A stretch of 64,000 bases of DNA from Mycobacterium gordonae (GTDB lineage Bacteria; Actinomycetota; Actinomycetes; Mycobacteriales; Mycobacteriaceae). The stretch lies in NCBI RefSeq assembly GCF_001417955.2, contig NZ_LKTM01000112.1, positions 1 to 64,000 of the forward strand. The letters run 5' to 3'. The notes beneath the pieces are model-generated. The model searched no databases. It was given only the letters and a program-made list of their open reading frames with translations, and had not been told where the DNA came from. The translations under genes and the position numbers were made by a program. Shown here piece after piece: positions 25,438 through 35,807 of the stretch (within the stretch, counting starts at the first letter, position 1; the number at the start of each line of letters is the position of its first letter).

Positions 25438-26600
25438 CAATTGTCGAACGGTCGGAGTCGGACATCACGCAGGACGTCGCGGTCACCGTCGTCGACACCG
25501 ATGTGCACCCGCTGCCCGTCTCCGCCGACGTGCTCAAGTCCTACGCCCCGGCCGAGTGGGTGGACAAGATCTGGCCGACCGGCAACGCGGTGACGCCGGT
25601 GCCCCATTTCTATGACACCCCGGACTCGTACAAGACGATGTCGATGCGACTGGACGCCGCGCCGCCGGGCGGCGGATTCGCCGGCAGCGACCCGGACTAC
25701 GCCGCCAAGCAGTTGCTGGTCGACGCCGGCGTCAGCATCGCCTCGCTGGAGCCGATGTGCGATGCGCAGTTGCCGCAGGCCGAGCACGTGCTGAAGTCGA
25801 CCTACAACGACTGGCTCGCCGACGTGTGGCTGGGCAAGCACAACTGGCACGGCCGCTGGCGCGGATCGATCAGTGTCAGCGCGCAGACGCCCGAGCAGGC
25901 GGCACGGGAAGTCGAGCGGTGGGCGGGCCATCCGCATATGCACCAGGTGCTGATGACGCCGCAGACTCGCGGAATACCTTTCGGCAACTCGCATTTCGAC
26001 CCGCTGTATGCGGCGGCGGCGCGCAACGGCCTGCCGGTGGCCACCCACCTGATGGGTCAGACGCCGTTCGAGCTGATTCCGCTGTACCCGGTCGGCAACC
26101 CGGCGCACTGGCACGACTTCTTCGCCTCCTGGCCGCTGCTGTACGTCTCCCATCTGATGAGCCTGGTCTTCGACGGCGCATTCGATCGTCGTCCCGATCT
26201 GCGGGTGGTGTTCATCGAGGGCGGCTTCACCTGGGCCATGCCGGTGATGACCCGCATGGACCGGATCTGGGAGGCTCGCCGCGGCGACCTGCCGCACGTG
26301 CGGCGGCGCCCGTCGGAATACGTGCGCGAGCACGTGCGGTTCACCACCCAGCCGCTGGAAGACGCCGACACCGTGCAGTTCCGCGAGTATCTGGAAATGA
26401 TGGACCTGGGCGACAACCTGATGTTCTCGACGGACTACCCGCACTGGAGCTACGACTCCCCGATGTATGCCATCAACCGGTTCCCGCGCGAGCAGCGGGA
26501 GCGGATCATGCGCGGCAACGCGACGGCCCTCTACGGTCTGCCCGCGACCGTCAAGGCCCTGCCCGGCGAGCGCGTCGACGGCGGTACGGTTCTCGATTAG
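25434..26600 (+). CDS. Amidohydrolase family 2 protein
   Basis: A 388-residue member of the same family as the gene before it, with an intact-looking VVDTDVHPLPV start and FSTDYPHWS near the C-terminus. ATG at 25434 overlaps the preceding stop. The two tandem paralogues differ mainly in the metal-ligand motifs, which suggests duplication and division of roles. An alpha/beta-hydrolase gene follows after 43 bp. Confidence 0.84.
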   Translation: MTIVERSESDITQDVAVTVVDTDVHPLPVSADVLKSYAPAEWVDKIWPTGNAVTPVPHFYDTPDSYKTMSMRLDAAPPGGGFAGSDPDYAAKQLLVDAGVSIASLEPMCDAQLPQAEHVLKSTYNDWLADVWLGKHNWHGRWRGSISVSAQTPEQAAREVERWAGHPHMHQVLMTPQTRGIPFGNSHFDPLYAAAARNGLPVATHLMGQTPFELIPLYPVGNPAHWHDFFASWPLLYVSHLMSLVFDGAFDRRPDLRVVFIEGGFTWAMPVMTRMDRIWEARRGDLPHVRRRPSEYVREHVRFTTQPLEDADTVQFREYLEMMDLGDNLMFSTDYPHWSYDSPMYAINRFPREQRERIMRGNATALYGLPATVKALPGERVDGGTVLD

Positions 26601-26643
26601 CCGTACAAGTCCGTTTTCAGGTCGAGCCGGAAGATCAGAGGGC

Positions 26644-27603
26644 ATGACACAAACGAATCTCACTCGGCCGCAGGGCCTGGGCCGTATCGATCCTGAGCTC
26701 AGAGACGCCGCTTCGGCGCTCGCCATGGTCGAGTTCAGTGCCGACACCCTGCCGGCCGAGCGCGAGCGTGCCGACCGGGAGGCCGCCGAACGGGCCGCCG
26801 CGGTCGACACCACCGGAGTCACCGTTGAGTCGCTTGCGATTCCCGGTCCGGACGGCGGCGAACTCAACCTACGGTTGTATCGCGGTGCCACCGGAACGGG
26901 CGTGCCGCTGGTGATCTACGCCCACGGCGGCGCATTCGTCACCGGCAACCTGGACACCGACCATGCGCACTGCGTCGAGTTGGCCCGCGACGCCGGCTGC
27001 CTACTGGTGTCGGTCGATTACCGCCTCGCTCCCGAGAACCCGTGCCCCGCTGCACTCGACGACGTCGAAGCGGCGCTGTGGTATGCCATCAAGCACGCGT
27101 CCGAACTGGACATCGACGCCGCTCGCCTGGCCGTGATGGGCCGCGATGCAGGTGGTGCGCTGGTCGCCGGAGTGGCCCAGCGCGTGTTCGACGCGGAGGG
27201 CCCACGGATCGCGGTGCAGATCCTGCATCAGCCCATGCTCGACTCCGACGCGACGCCCTCGCGGCGGGAGTTTCAGCGCACACCGGGGCTCAACGGTCCG
27301 GCGGTCAGCCGGGCGTGGGGACACTACCTCGAGCACGCCACCGCCACCGGGCAGTTGGTGCCCGCGCACCGCGCGAACCTGGAGGGATTACCGCCCGCGT
27401 TCGTCAGCTGCTCAGACGTCGACCCGTGCCGCGACGAGGCCATCGACTACGCGAACCGGCTGCTGCACGCCTACGTGCCCGCCAGCCTGCACGTCATCGC
27501 CGCGACGTTCCACGGCTTCGACTCCGTGGTACCCGATTGGGTTGTCTCGCAAGAGAATCGGGCACTGCACGCCCAGACACTGCGGCGCGCGTTCGCCGTC
27601 TGA
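26644..27603 (+). CDS. HSL-type alpha/beta-hydrolase with nucleophile replaced
   Basis: A 319-residue hormone-sensitive-lipase-family fold. The oxyanion motif YAHGGAFVTG and SVDYRLAPENPCPAALDD are canonical, as are the acid (DVDPCRDEA) and His (TFHGFDS) regions. The nucleophile motif GDSAGG reads G166-R-D-A-G-G, placing Asp168 where the Ser should be. Esterase activity by the usual mechanism is therefore unlikely. ATG at 26644 is the first in the family-homologous frame. It may be a pseudoenzyme or a binding protein. Confidence 0.82.
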   Translation: MTQTNLTRPQGLGRIDPELRDAASALAMVEFSADTLPAERERADREAAERAAAVDTTGVTVESLAIPGPDGGELNLRLYRGATGTGVPLVIYAHGGAFVTGNLDTDHAHCVELARDAGCLLVSVDYRLAPENPCPAALDDVEAALWYAIKHASELDIDAARLAVMGRDAGGALVAGVAQRVFDAEGPRIAVQILHQPMLDSDATPSRREFQRTPGLNGPAVSRAWGHYLEHATATGQLVPAHRANLEGLPPAFVSCSDVDPCRDEAIDYANRLLHAYVPASLHVIAATFHGFDSVVPDWVVSQENRALHAQTLRRAFAV

Positions 27604-27613
27604 CCGCGCGCGC

Positions 27614-27669
27614 CCAGCGTGAACACAGGGCGAATTTCGGCGCTGTTTCCCGCCCTCAGTTCACGCTCG
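27614..27669. terminator. Inverted repeat between convergent genes
   Basis: Arms 27614-27632 and 27651-27669 match at 16 of 19 positions (AGCGTGAAC...AGGGCG against CGCCCT...GTTCACGCT), with an 18-nt loop. It lies between convergent stops at 27603 and 27685. The end motif AGCGTGAAC resembles the repeat at 21454. Confidence 0.6.
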
Positions 27670-27684
27670 GCGACAGGGGTCCGG

Positions 27685-28446
27685 CTAAACCGGCGTGAAC
27701 TTGGTGATCAGCCACTTGCCGTCGACCAGGGCGAGGTTCACCAGCGCGCTGCTGGCCGCCATCGACGGCTCGGGGTTGTCCTTGCTGGTGGTGCTCTGGT
27801 CCACGAACACCAGCACGACCGCTGAGTCGGGGTGCAGTTCCTGCACCGCGGCGCGCATGACGTGCGCCGAGGTCTTCAGCGACTTCTGCTTGGCCGCGGG
27901 CGCGACGATCTGCTGGGTGAACTGGTCGTAGTAGGACAGGAAGTCACCGGTCAGGTGCGAGCGGGCGGCGGCGAAGTCCTTGTCGAGGCTGTCGGGAGAG
28001 TAGGACAGCAACGCGACCGTGCCGTCGGAGGCTGCGCTGACCGCCGCGCGCGCCACGCCGGGACTGGTCCGCTGGTCCGGCTTGTGATAGTGGGCGTACA
28101 GCCAGGCCGTCACCCCACCGGAGATCAGGACCAGCACGATCAGGATCACCGGGATGGGCTTGACGGTGATCTTCCGGCTCCAGATGTCGCGCCGCCAGTT
28201 TCGCTTGGGCTCCGCGGGCCGGGCTTCCTCGACGGCCGCAACCTCGGTTTCGTCGTCCGCGTCTGCTTCGGCTTCGTCGTCGACGTCCCCATAGGCCTCA
28301 TCGGCCGGGTAGGCGTCGTCGGCGTAATTGTCGGGATGGTCGTCGGCGTAGTTGTCGAGCTCGGCGTCGTGCTCTTCGCCGACGGTGTCGATCACCGCGG
28401 TTTCGGCGTCTTTGTTCGCGTCCCGGTCGCGTTCGTCGTCGCTCAC
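27685..28446 (-). CDS. Orphan Mce-associated membrane protein
   Basis: A 253-residue protein with an acidic, disordered cytoplasmic N-terminus (about 1-90). One membrane segment follows ([21 protein letters not shown]), then a periplasmic NTF2-like domain typical of Mce-associated proteins. In M. tuberculosis the pair Rv1362c/Rv1363c lies next to Rv1364c, and the same neighbours occur here. Omam-type proteins stabilise Mce lipid importers; that role is inferred. ATG at 28446 overlaps the upstream gene's stop (ATGA). Confidence 0.82.
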   Translation of the reverse strand: MSDDERDRDANKDAETAVIDTVGEEHDAELDNYADDHPDNYADDAYPADEAYGDVDDEAEADADDETEVAAVEEARPAEPKRNWRRDIWSRKITVKPIPVILIVLVLISGGVTAWLYAHYHKPDQRTSPGVARAAVSAASDGTVALLSYSPDSLDKDFAAARSHLTGDFLSYYDQFTQQIVAPAAKQKSLKTSAHVMRAAVQELHPDSAVVLVFVDQSTTSKDNPEPSMAASSALVNLALVDGKWLITKFTPV

Positions 28447-29282
28447 GGCACGAACTCAACTTTCGACATCTTGTACTGTCCGTCCTCTTCGGTCACGGTC
28501 ACCCGCAGACGCCAGGCGCGCGGCTCGTCCTTGGCGCCGGCGGAATTGGTCACGCGGGAGGTCGCCGACACCAGAACCTGGGCGGTGCGGCCGTCCATGG
28601 ATTCGATCGCGGCCGCGTTCACCGTCCCCTCGGTGACCACCTTGGACTGTTCGACCACCTTGGTGAAGTCGGCGGCGCGTTGCTGGAAATCATCACGGAA
28701 CTCGCCGGTGGAACTGTCGATCACCCGCTGGACGTCTTCCTTGGCTTTCTTGAAGTCCAGCGAAGTCATGTTGACGACGCCCTTCTTGGCGCCGGCGATG
28801 AAAGCCGCTGCCTTCTGTTCGCGTTCGGTGGCTTCGTGGTGCTGCCACATGAAGTACGTGCTGAGGCCGCTGAAGCCCAGGATGAGCAGTACCGCGACCA
28901 CTTTGGCGATCGTTGACACACGCGGGAATCGCACGGCACTGCGCATGCGTTCCCGGCGCGACGGCTTGGCCGCTACCTCGGGTTCGGCCTCGCTGTAGTT
29001 CTCTGCCTCTTCGTACTCGCCGGACTCTTCGTATTCGTCGGAGTCTTCGTACTCCTCGGACTCGTCGTACTCGTCGTCGTAGTCCTCGTACTCGTAGTCC
29101 TCGTCGTCTTCGTCGTCATCGTCGGCCGCGGCGAGCGCTTCACGACGGAGCCGGGCGGCGCGGGCCTTGGCGCGTGCCGCGGCGGCCAGCGCCTCTGCCT
29201 CGGCGGCTTCCGCCTCAGCCTCCGCCGCCAGGGCCAGCACGTCGGCCTTCGACGGCACCGCGTCGTCGTCTGTGTCAGCCAT
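28443..29282 (-). CDS. Orphan Mce-associated membrane protein with acidic Tyr-rich tail
   Basis: A 279-residue paralogue of the following gene. The N-terminus has an Ala/Glu-rich helix (about 10-50), then a Asp/Glu/Tyr low-complexity tract (about 53-100). A single membrane helix follows ([21 protein letters not shown]), then a periplasmic domain. The tract is encoded by degenerate triplet repeats near 29000-29110. ATG at 29282 is chosen over GTG at 29291. It is divergent from an acyl-CoA dehydrogenase operon. Confidence 0.82.
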   Translation of the reverse strand: MADTDDDAVPSKADVLALAAEAEAEAAEAEALAAAARAKARAARLRREALAAADDDDEDDEDYEYEDYDDEYDESEEYEDSDEYEESGEYEEAENYSEAEPEVAAKPSRRERMRSAVRFPRVSTIAKVVAVLLILGFSGLSTYFMWQHHEATEREQKAAAFIAGAKKGVVNMTSLDFKKAKEDVQRVIDSSTGEFRDDFQQRAADFTKVVEQSKVVTEGTVNAAAIESMDGRTAQVLVSATSRVTNSAGAKDEPRAWRLRVTVTEEDGQYKMSKVEFVP

Positions 29283-29312
29283 TACGGCCACCGCTCGTCA
29301 TTATCGACTGAA

Positions 29313-29333
29313 CTCCGGTATCTCTTACGGTAT
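29313..29333. promoter_or_regulatory. Weak 9-3-9 operator-like site
   Basis: CTCCGGTAT, spacer CTC, TTACGGTAT keeps the right half of the TTACnGTAA operator seen at 8594, but the left half is poor (about 5 of 9). It lies 31 bp from the minus-strand start at 29282 and 133 bp from the dehydrogenase start. Confidence 0.35.
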
Positions 29334-29466
29334 CGCCCATTGGTAACATCGGAGTCGCCAGCGAACTCCGACGAGGACCGATCAGGCGGATGATCAATCA
29401 CCCAATCATTTCCCCCAGCTTCCCTCGCGACCGCGAAGGAATGCCGAGGAAAGTCCGGCCGGCATC

Positions 29467-30588
29467 ATGACCGCTGTCGACTCTCCCGAAAAGATACTCT
29501 TTACCACCACCAGCCAAGCCTTTCTGTCCAAAGAAGCGTCGCTGCGTCATGTCCGGGAACTGCACGCCGCGGGCTCATCGTGGGATCCGGCGTGGTGGCG
29601 GCGAGCCGCCGAACTCGGCTGGACCGGCCTGCTGGTTCCCGAGGAACTGGGCGGCGGCAGCGTATCGGGTGACGGCCTCGCGGATCTGGCCGTGGTCGCC
29701 GAGTTGCTGGGCAAAACGGTGGCGCCGGGACCGCTCTATCCCGTCAGCACGGTGCTCGCCGCGCTGGTGGACTGCGCCGACCGGGACACGCACACGGCAC
29801 TGATCGATTCGCTGATCTCCGGGGAGACGGTGGCGTCGTGGGCCGTGTCGGAGCCGCGTCGGGGATGGGCCCCTCAGGAGCCGACGGTCACCGCGACCGC
29901 CGTCGACTCCGGGTACCGGATTGACGGCACGAAGGACCGGGTCGAGGCCGGCGCCCAGAGCGCGGCGCTGTTGGTGGTGGCGCGCAGCGCCGAGGGTGTG
30001 CGTCAGTTCCTGGTTCCGACGGATGCGCCGGGCGTGCGGATCACCCCGGTGCAGTCGGTCGACCTGGTCAAGCAGTATGCGCGGGTGGAATTCGACGGCG
30101 CGGTGGCCTCCGGGGTGGTCGGCGACGTTACCGAGACCCGCGCCCTGATCGACCGGCAGAGTCAGATCGCGCAGGTGCTGCAATGCGCCGAGTCGGTCGG
30201 GATCTTGCAGACCGTCTTCGACTTCACCGTGCAGTGGGCGCTGGACCGGCACAGCTTCGGCCGCCCCCTGGCGTCGTACCAGGCGCTCAAGCACGGGTTC
30301 GCCGACATGAAACTGTGGCTGGAGGCGTGCCGCGCGACGACGGCCGCGGCGGTCGCCGACGTCTCGGCGCGCGCCCCCGACGCCGGCCTGTCGGCCAGTG
30401 TCGCCAAGTCCTATGTCGGTGAGGTCGGTGGTGAGATCGTGCAGCGGTGCGTGCAGATGCATGGCGGTATCGGCGTCACGTGGGAGCACGACCTGCACCT
30501 CTATCTCAGGCGAATCACGTTGTACCGCTCCATCTTCGGCACGCCCGAAGAGCACAACGTCCGGGTGTATCAGGCGGGTGCGAAATGA
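29467..30588 (+). CDS. Acyl-CoA dehydrogenase family protein (short partner type)
   Basis: A 373-residue FadE-like protein. The N-domain has LGWTGLLVPEELGGGSVSG, the C-domain WALDRHSFGRPLASYQALKHGFADM and QMHGGIGVTWEHDLHLYLRR. The usual catalytic-base glutamate position is not clear. The ATG at 29467 is not preceded by a strong ribosome binding site. It is coupled by ATGA overlap to a second dehydrogenase gene, as in mycobacterial heteromeric FadE pairs. The operon interrupts the otherwise Rv1362c-Rv1365c-like order. Confidence 0.87.
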   Translation: MTAVDSPEKILFTTTSQAFLSKEASLRHVRELHAAGSSWDPAWWRRAAELGWTGLLVPEELGGGSVSGDGLADLAVVAELLGKTVAPGPLYPVSTVLAALVDCADRDTHTALIDSLISGETVASWAVSEPRRGWAPQEPTVTATAVDSGYRIDGTKDRVEAGAQSAALLVVARSAEGVRQFLVPTDAPGVRITPVQSVDLVKQYARVEFDGAVASGVVGDVTETRALIDRQSQIAQVLQCAESVGILQTVFDFTVQWALDRHSFGRPLASYQALKHGFADMKLWLEACRATTAAAVADVSARAPDAGLSASVAKSYVGEVGGEIVQRCVQMHGGIGVTWEHDLHLYLRRITLYRSIFGTPEEHNVRVYQAGAK

Positions 30589-31820
30589 GTCCGACGGAGA
30601 CCGTCGCCGAATTCGCCGCCCGCGCCAGAAGCTGGCTGGCCGAGAACATGCCGAGCATCGACCCCGATTCGCCGCCGGCCGTGCCGCGCGATGCCGAGCA
30701 GTCCTGGCAACGGGCCCGCGAACTGCAAAAGCGGCTCTACGCAGGCGGATTCGCGGGCATCTGTTTTCCGCGTGAGTACGGCGGCCTCGGACTGGACTAC
30801 GAATACCAGCGGGCGTTCGACGTCGAATCCCTCAACTACGAGATGCCGCTGATCCTCAACGTGCCGACCTTCACCATCTGCTGTGCCACCTTGCTCGACA
30901 CCGGCAGCGAGGAGCAGAAGAAGCAGCACATCGGCGCCGCGCTGCGCGGCGAGGAGATCCTGGTGCAGCTGCTCTCCGAACCCAGTGGCGGCTCGGATCT
31001 GGCCGGTGTGATCACGCGTGCCGAACGGCAGGGAGACCGCTGGGTCATCAACGGCGCCAAGACCTGGAGCACCAGCGCGTTCGCGGCCGACTACGGACTG
31101 TGCCTGGCCCGCACCAACTGGGATGTGCCCAAGCACGACGGGCTGACCATGTTCCTGGTGCCGATCAATCACCCCGGCATCACGCTACGGCGCATCACCC
31201 AGGTCAGCGGCGGCGCCGAGTTCTGCGAGGAGTTCCTCGACGGAGTCGACGTCGGCGACGACGCGGTGGTCGGTGAGGTGAACAAGGGCTGGGCGGTGGC
31301 GTCACGGCAGCTCTATCACGAACGACGCGCCGTCGGGCAGGGCTCGGAGTTCGCCAGCGGCTCGGGCAGCGAGGGCGGACACACCACGCCGGTGGACTAT
31401 GCCGATCTGCTGGCACGCACCGGGCAGGCCGACAGCGAGCGTGCGCAGGAGATGGCCGGACGGGCGCTGGTGCATCGCGCCGTCGCCGAGCAACTGATCA
31501 GTCACGTTTACCGCAGTGTCAGGGACGGCGCGCTGCCGCCGGCCGGCGGGACGCTGATCAGGCTCTTCCATGCCGAGACGGTGATGCTGGAAATGGACAC
31601 CGCCCTGGCGCTCGCGGGTGCGGCCGGCGTGGTGGGCGAGGTCGGAGAAGGGTTGCAATCCGGGCTTCGTTACCTGTCTCGCCAGTCGGTCGCCATCGGC
31701 GGCGGCACCACCGAGATGGCCCGCAACGTCATCGGCGAGCGGGTGCTGAACTTTCCGCGGGAGTACGCCGCCGACCGCGGCGTGCCGTTCAATCAGGTGC
31801 GGCACGGCAAGACGCGGTAG
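30585..31820 (+). CDS. Acyl-CoA dehydrogenase family protein
   Basis: A 411-residue FadE-like flavoprotein: FAGICFPREYGGLGLDYEYQ, QLLSEPSGGSDLAGV, WVINGAKTWSTSAFAADYGL and the C-terminal SVAIGGGTTEMARNVIGERVLNFPRE. ATG at 30585 overlaps the upstream stop. It presumably forms the FAD-binding partner of the preceding gene product. It ends 6 bp from the convergent stop of the phosphatase/kinase regulator gene, leaving no room for a terminator. Confidence 0.88.
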   Translation: MSPTETVAEFAARARSWLAENMPSIDPDSPPAVPRDAEQSWQRARELQKRLYAGGFAGICFPREYGGLGLDYEYQRAFDVESLNYEMPLILNVPTFTICCATLLDTGSEEQKKQHIGAALRGEEILVQLLSEPSGGSDLAGVITRAERQGDRWVINGAKTWSTSAFAADYGLCLARTNWDVPKHDGLTMFLVPINHPGITLRRITQVSGGAEFCEEFLDGVDVGDDAVVGEVNKGWAVASRQLYHERRAVGQGSEFASGSGSEGGHTTPVDYADLLARTGQADSERAQEMAGRALVHRAVAEQLISHVYRSVRDGALPPAGGTLIRLFHAETVMLEMDTALALAGAAGVVGEVGEGLQSGLRYLSRQSVAIGGGTTEMARNVIGERVLNFPREYAADRGVPFNQVRHGKTR

Positions 31821-31826
31821 GCGCCG

Positions 31827-33824
<1,998 letters not shown>

Positions 33825-33931
33825 CTAGTCGGGTGCGCTGACGACAGCGCCAAGCAACACCAACAAGACTAGCAATGTGCGGGACATGCACCACGCACCA
33901 AAATTTTTGAGCGGCGCGCGGGCCGCGCAAG

Positions 33932-34357
33932 CTACGCCGCGGCGAGCGCCGATTCCGTCGTGGGGTGAACCGGCAACATGTGACCGAACCCGCACGCATT
34001 CACGATGCGGGCGATGCCGGGGTCACTGCTGACCAGTCGCAGGGTGATCCCGCGGCGTCGGCACCGTTCCGCTTCGTCGGCCAGCACGGCGAAGGCGCAG
34101 CAGCCCATGAAGTCGAGTCCGGTGACGTCCACGATCAGCGGGCCGGGCCGGGCCGCGACCGCCGAAGCCTCGACAAGCAGGCCCCGCCAGGTGTGCTCGT
34201 TTGACGCGTCGACTTCGCCGCCGGCGCGGATGACCACCGCCGAGCCGCTGCGCACCGTGGTGGCCCGCAGCGTGCCGTTCGGTTCACCCAGCTCCAGGGA
34301 CAACCGGTCGCTCAATGGCACCGGGATGGAGAAAGAGTCGGATGGACCCAGGTTCAT
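33932..34357 (-). CDS. rsfA: Anti-anti-sigma factor RsfA-like (STAS)
   Basis: A 141-residue STAS protein close to M. tuberculosis RsfA (Rv1365c). GEVDASNEHTWRGLL, GLDFMGCCAFAVLADEAERCRRRG and the C-terminal LPVHPTTESALAAA match the known protein. RsfA binds an anti-SigF factor and is redox-controlled through cysteines, and Cys residues are present in GCCA and NACGFG. ATG at 34357 chosen from homology. It is followed by the Rv1364c-like gene on the same strand after 140 bp. Confidence 0.9.
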   Translation of the reverse strand: MNLGPSDSFSIPVPLSDRLSLELGEPNGTLRATTVRSGSAVVIRAGGEVDASNEHTWRGLLVEASAVAARPGPLIVDVTGLDFMGCCAFAVLADEAERCRRRGITLRLVSSDPGIARIVNACGFGHMLPVHPTTESALAAA

Positions 34358-34482
34358 CGTGCACCCCCAATGAGGGCCGCGCGGAAAAATCCCCCCGATG
34401 GAATGTCCACTGCGCGTGCCCGGAAGACAAAGTGATGCCTTGTGTATAGCAGAAACTGTTGCCGGATTAGGCCGAATGGAAA

Positions 34483-34520
34483 GATCGGTAGGAGCCCGAT
34501 ACGTCCGGCTCCCACCGATC
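34483..34520 (-). terminator. Rho-independent-like terminator after the 34531 gene
   Basis: Arms 34507-34520 and 34483-34496 pair at 13 of 14 positions (GATCGGTGGGAGCC with GGCTCCTACCGATC), with a 10-nt loop. On the minus strand CTTTCC follows. The stem begins 11 bp after the amidohydrolase stop, isolating rsfA from it. Confidence 0.75.
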
Positions 34521-34530
34521 GATTTGGTGG

Positions 34531-35736
34531 TCAGGCGGAGACCGGTTTGGCGGCCGGCGCGGAGACCTTCATCAGCTTCATCAGGTTGCCGCCCATGATT
34601 TTCGCGATGTCGGCCTCGTCGAAGTCGGTGAGTTCGTCGACGAAGGAGATGGGGTCCTTCAAGCCTTCGGGGTGCGGCCAGTCCGAGCCGAACAACACCC
34701 GGTCGGTTCCGACCATCTTTACGATCTCGGTGAACCTGTCCTCCCAGAACGGGGTGATGTAGACGCAGCGCTTGAACGCTTCGACCGGGTCCTCGCTGAA
34801 CGCCTGCGGCATCTTCTTGTAGACGCCCTTGAGGCCCTTGAAGAGGTCCGGCACCCAGTCGGCGCCGTTCTCGATCGAGAGGATCCGCAGCTCCGGGTTG
34901 CGGGACAGCGCGCCGTGGCACACCAGTGCACCCATCGCGTCCAGGATCGGCCGATGCCCCATCGCGAAGCTGCGGAACGGGGTCGGCTTGAACGGCAGGA
35001 ACTCATCGCCGGGTTCCCACACGTTGGCGAACTCCGAGTAACCGCTGTCCGAGGCGTGCATCGACACCGGCAGCTCGGCTTTGACGCAGGCCTGCCAGAA
35101 CGGGTCGAACTCTTCGAGCCCGAACGAGCGGCTGCCCTTGTAGCCGGGGACCGGCGCCGGGCGGACCAGCACGGTGCGGGCACCCCGCTCCAGGCACCAT
35201 TCGAGCTCTTCGAGCGCCCGCTCGACGATCGGCAGGGTGATCACCGGGGTGGCGAAGATGCGGTCCTGGTAGTTGAACGACCACTGCTCGTACATCCACT
35301 GATTGAGCGCATGGATGACGTCGTGGGTCATCTCCGGGTCGTCCTTCATCCGCTCCTCGACCAGGCTGGCCAGGGTGGGGAACATCAGGGCGTAGTCGAT
35401 GCCGAGCTCGTCCATCACCTCGAGACGCGCTCCCGGCTCGCGGAAGGCGGGAATGGCCTTCATCGGCTCGCCCAGGATCTCGCGGTAGCTCTTGCCCTGT
35501 GCGCCGTTGCGGAAGTAGTCCTCCTGGGCGCCGGGGCGTGCCACCACCTCGAACGTCGGATTGGGGATGTACTCGCTGATGTGGCCGCGCACCACGATCT
35601 TGGTGCGGCCGCGAACCTGCACGTAGTCGATGACCCGCTTGCGGTTTTCCGGCAGGAACTTGGTCAGTGCCTCCTGCGGCTCGTACATGTGGTTGTCGGC
35701 GTCGAAGACGGGGAAGGGAAGTTCGCGGGACGGCAT
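34531..35736 (-). CDS. Amidohydrolase family 2 protein
   Basis: A 401-residue ACMSD-like protein with the intact motifs FDADNHMYEP (N-terminus), SMHASDSGY and FGSDWPHPEG. It is the closest relative in the window of the left-edge gene: both share HISEYIPNPTFE/INQFIPNPTFD and VRPAPVPG. ATG at 35736 has AGGAGA upstream. A GGTAA/TTACC dyad lies 36 bp upstream, and the gene for a TetR-thioesterase fusion precedes it on the same strand. A strong terminator follows. Confidence 0.88.
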   Translation of the reverse strand: MPSRELPFPVFDADNHMYEPQEALTKFLPENRKRVIDYVQVRGRTKIVVRGHISEYIPNPTFEVVARPGAQEDYFRNGAQGKSYREILGEPMKAIPAFREPGARLEVMDELGIDYALMFPTLASLVEERMKDDPEMTHDVIHALNQWMYEQWSFNYQDRIFATPVITLPIVERALEELEWCLERGARTVLVRPAPVPGYKGSRSFGLEEFDPFWQACVKAELPVSMHASDSGYSEFANVWEPGDEFLPFKPTPFRSFAMGHRPILDAMGALVCHGALSRNPELRILSIENGADWVPDLFKGLKGVYKKMPQAFSEDPVEAFKRCVYITPFWEDRFTEIVKMVGTDRVLFGSDWPHPEGLKDPISFVDELTDFDEADIAKIMGGNLMKLMKVSAPAAKPVSA

Positions 35737-35771
35737 GGCGATCTCCTGTAGAAGTCTTGATCTCACTGTGC

Positions 35772-35786
35772 GGTAATGACGTTACC
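35772..35786. promoter_or_regulatory. GGTAA-n5-TTACC dyad upstream of amidohydrolase
   Basis: A perfect 5-5-5 dyad (GGTAA TGACG TTACC) lies 36-50 bp upstream of the ATG at 35736, between the TetR-fusion stop and the amidohydrolase start. The half-site resembles GTAA/TTAC in the 9-3-9 operators but the spacing is 2 bp longer. Confidence 0.45.
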
Positions 35787-35807
35787 ACTTGGGGCCGGGT
35801 GCGCGTA

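Noticed and set aside
29000..29110. Possible CRISPR or satellite array
   Set aside because: The repeats are 3-bp degenerate units coding for Asp/Glu/Tyr in frame, without spacers or constant-length units.
35772..35786. Assignment of the GGTAA/TTACC dyad to the TTACnGTAA regulon
   Set aside because: The inner half-sites are 5 bp apart instead of 3 and the outer halves do not match, so it is listed separately.
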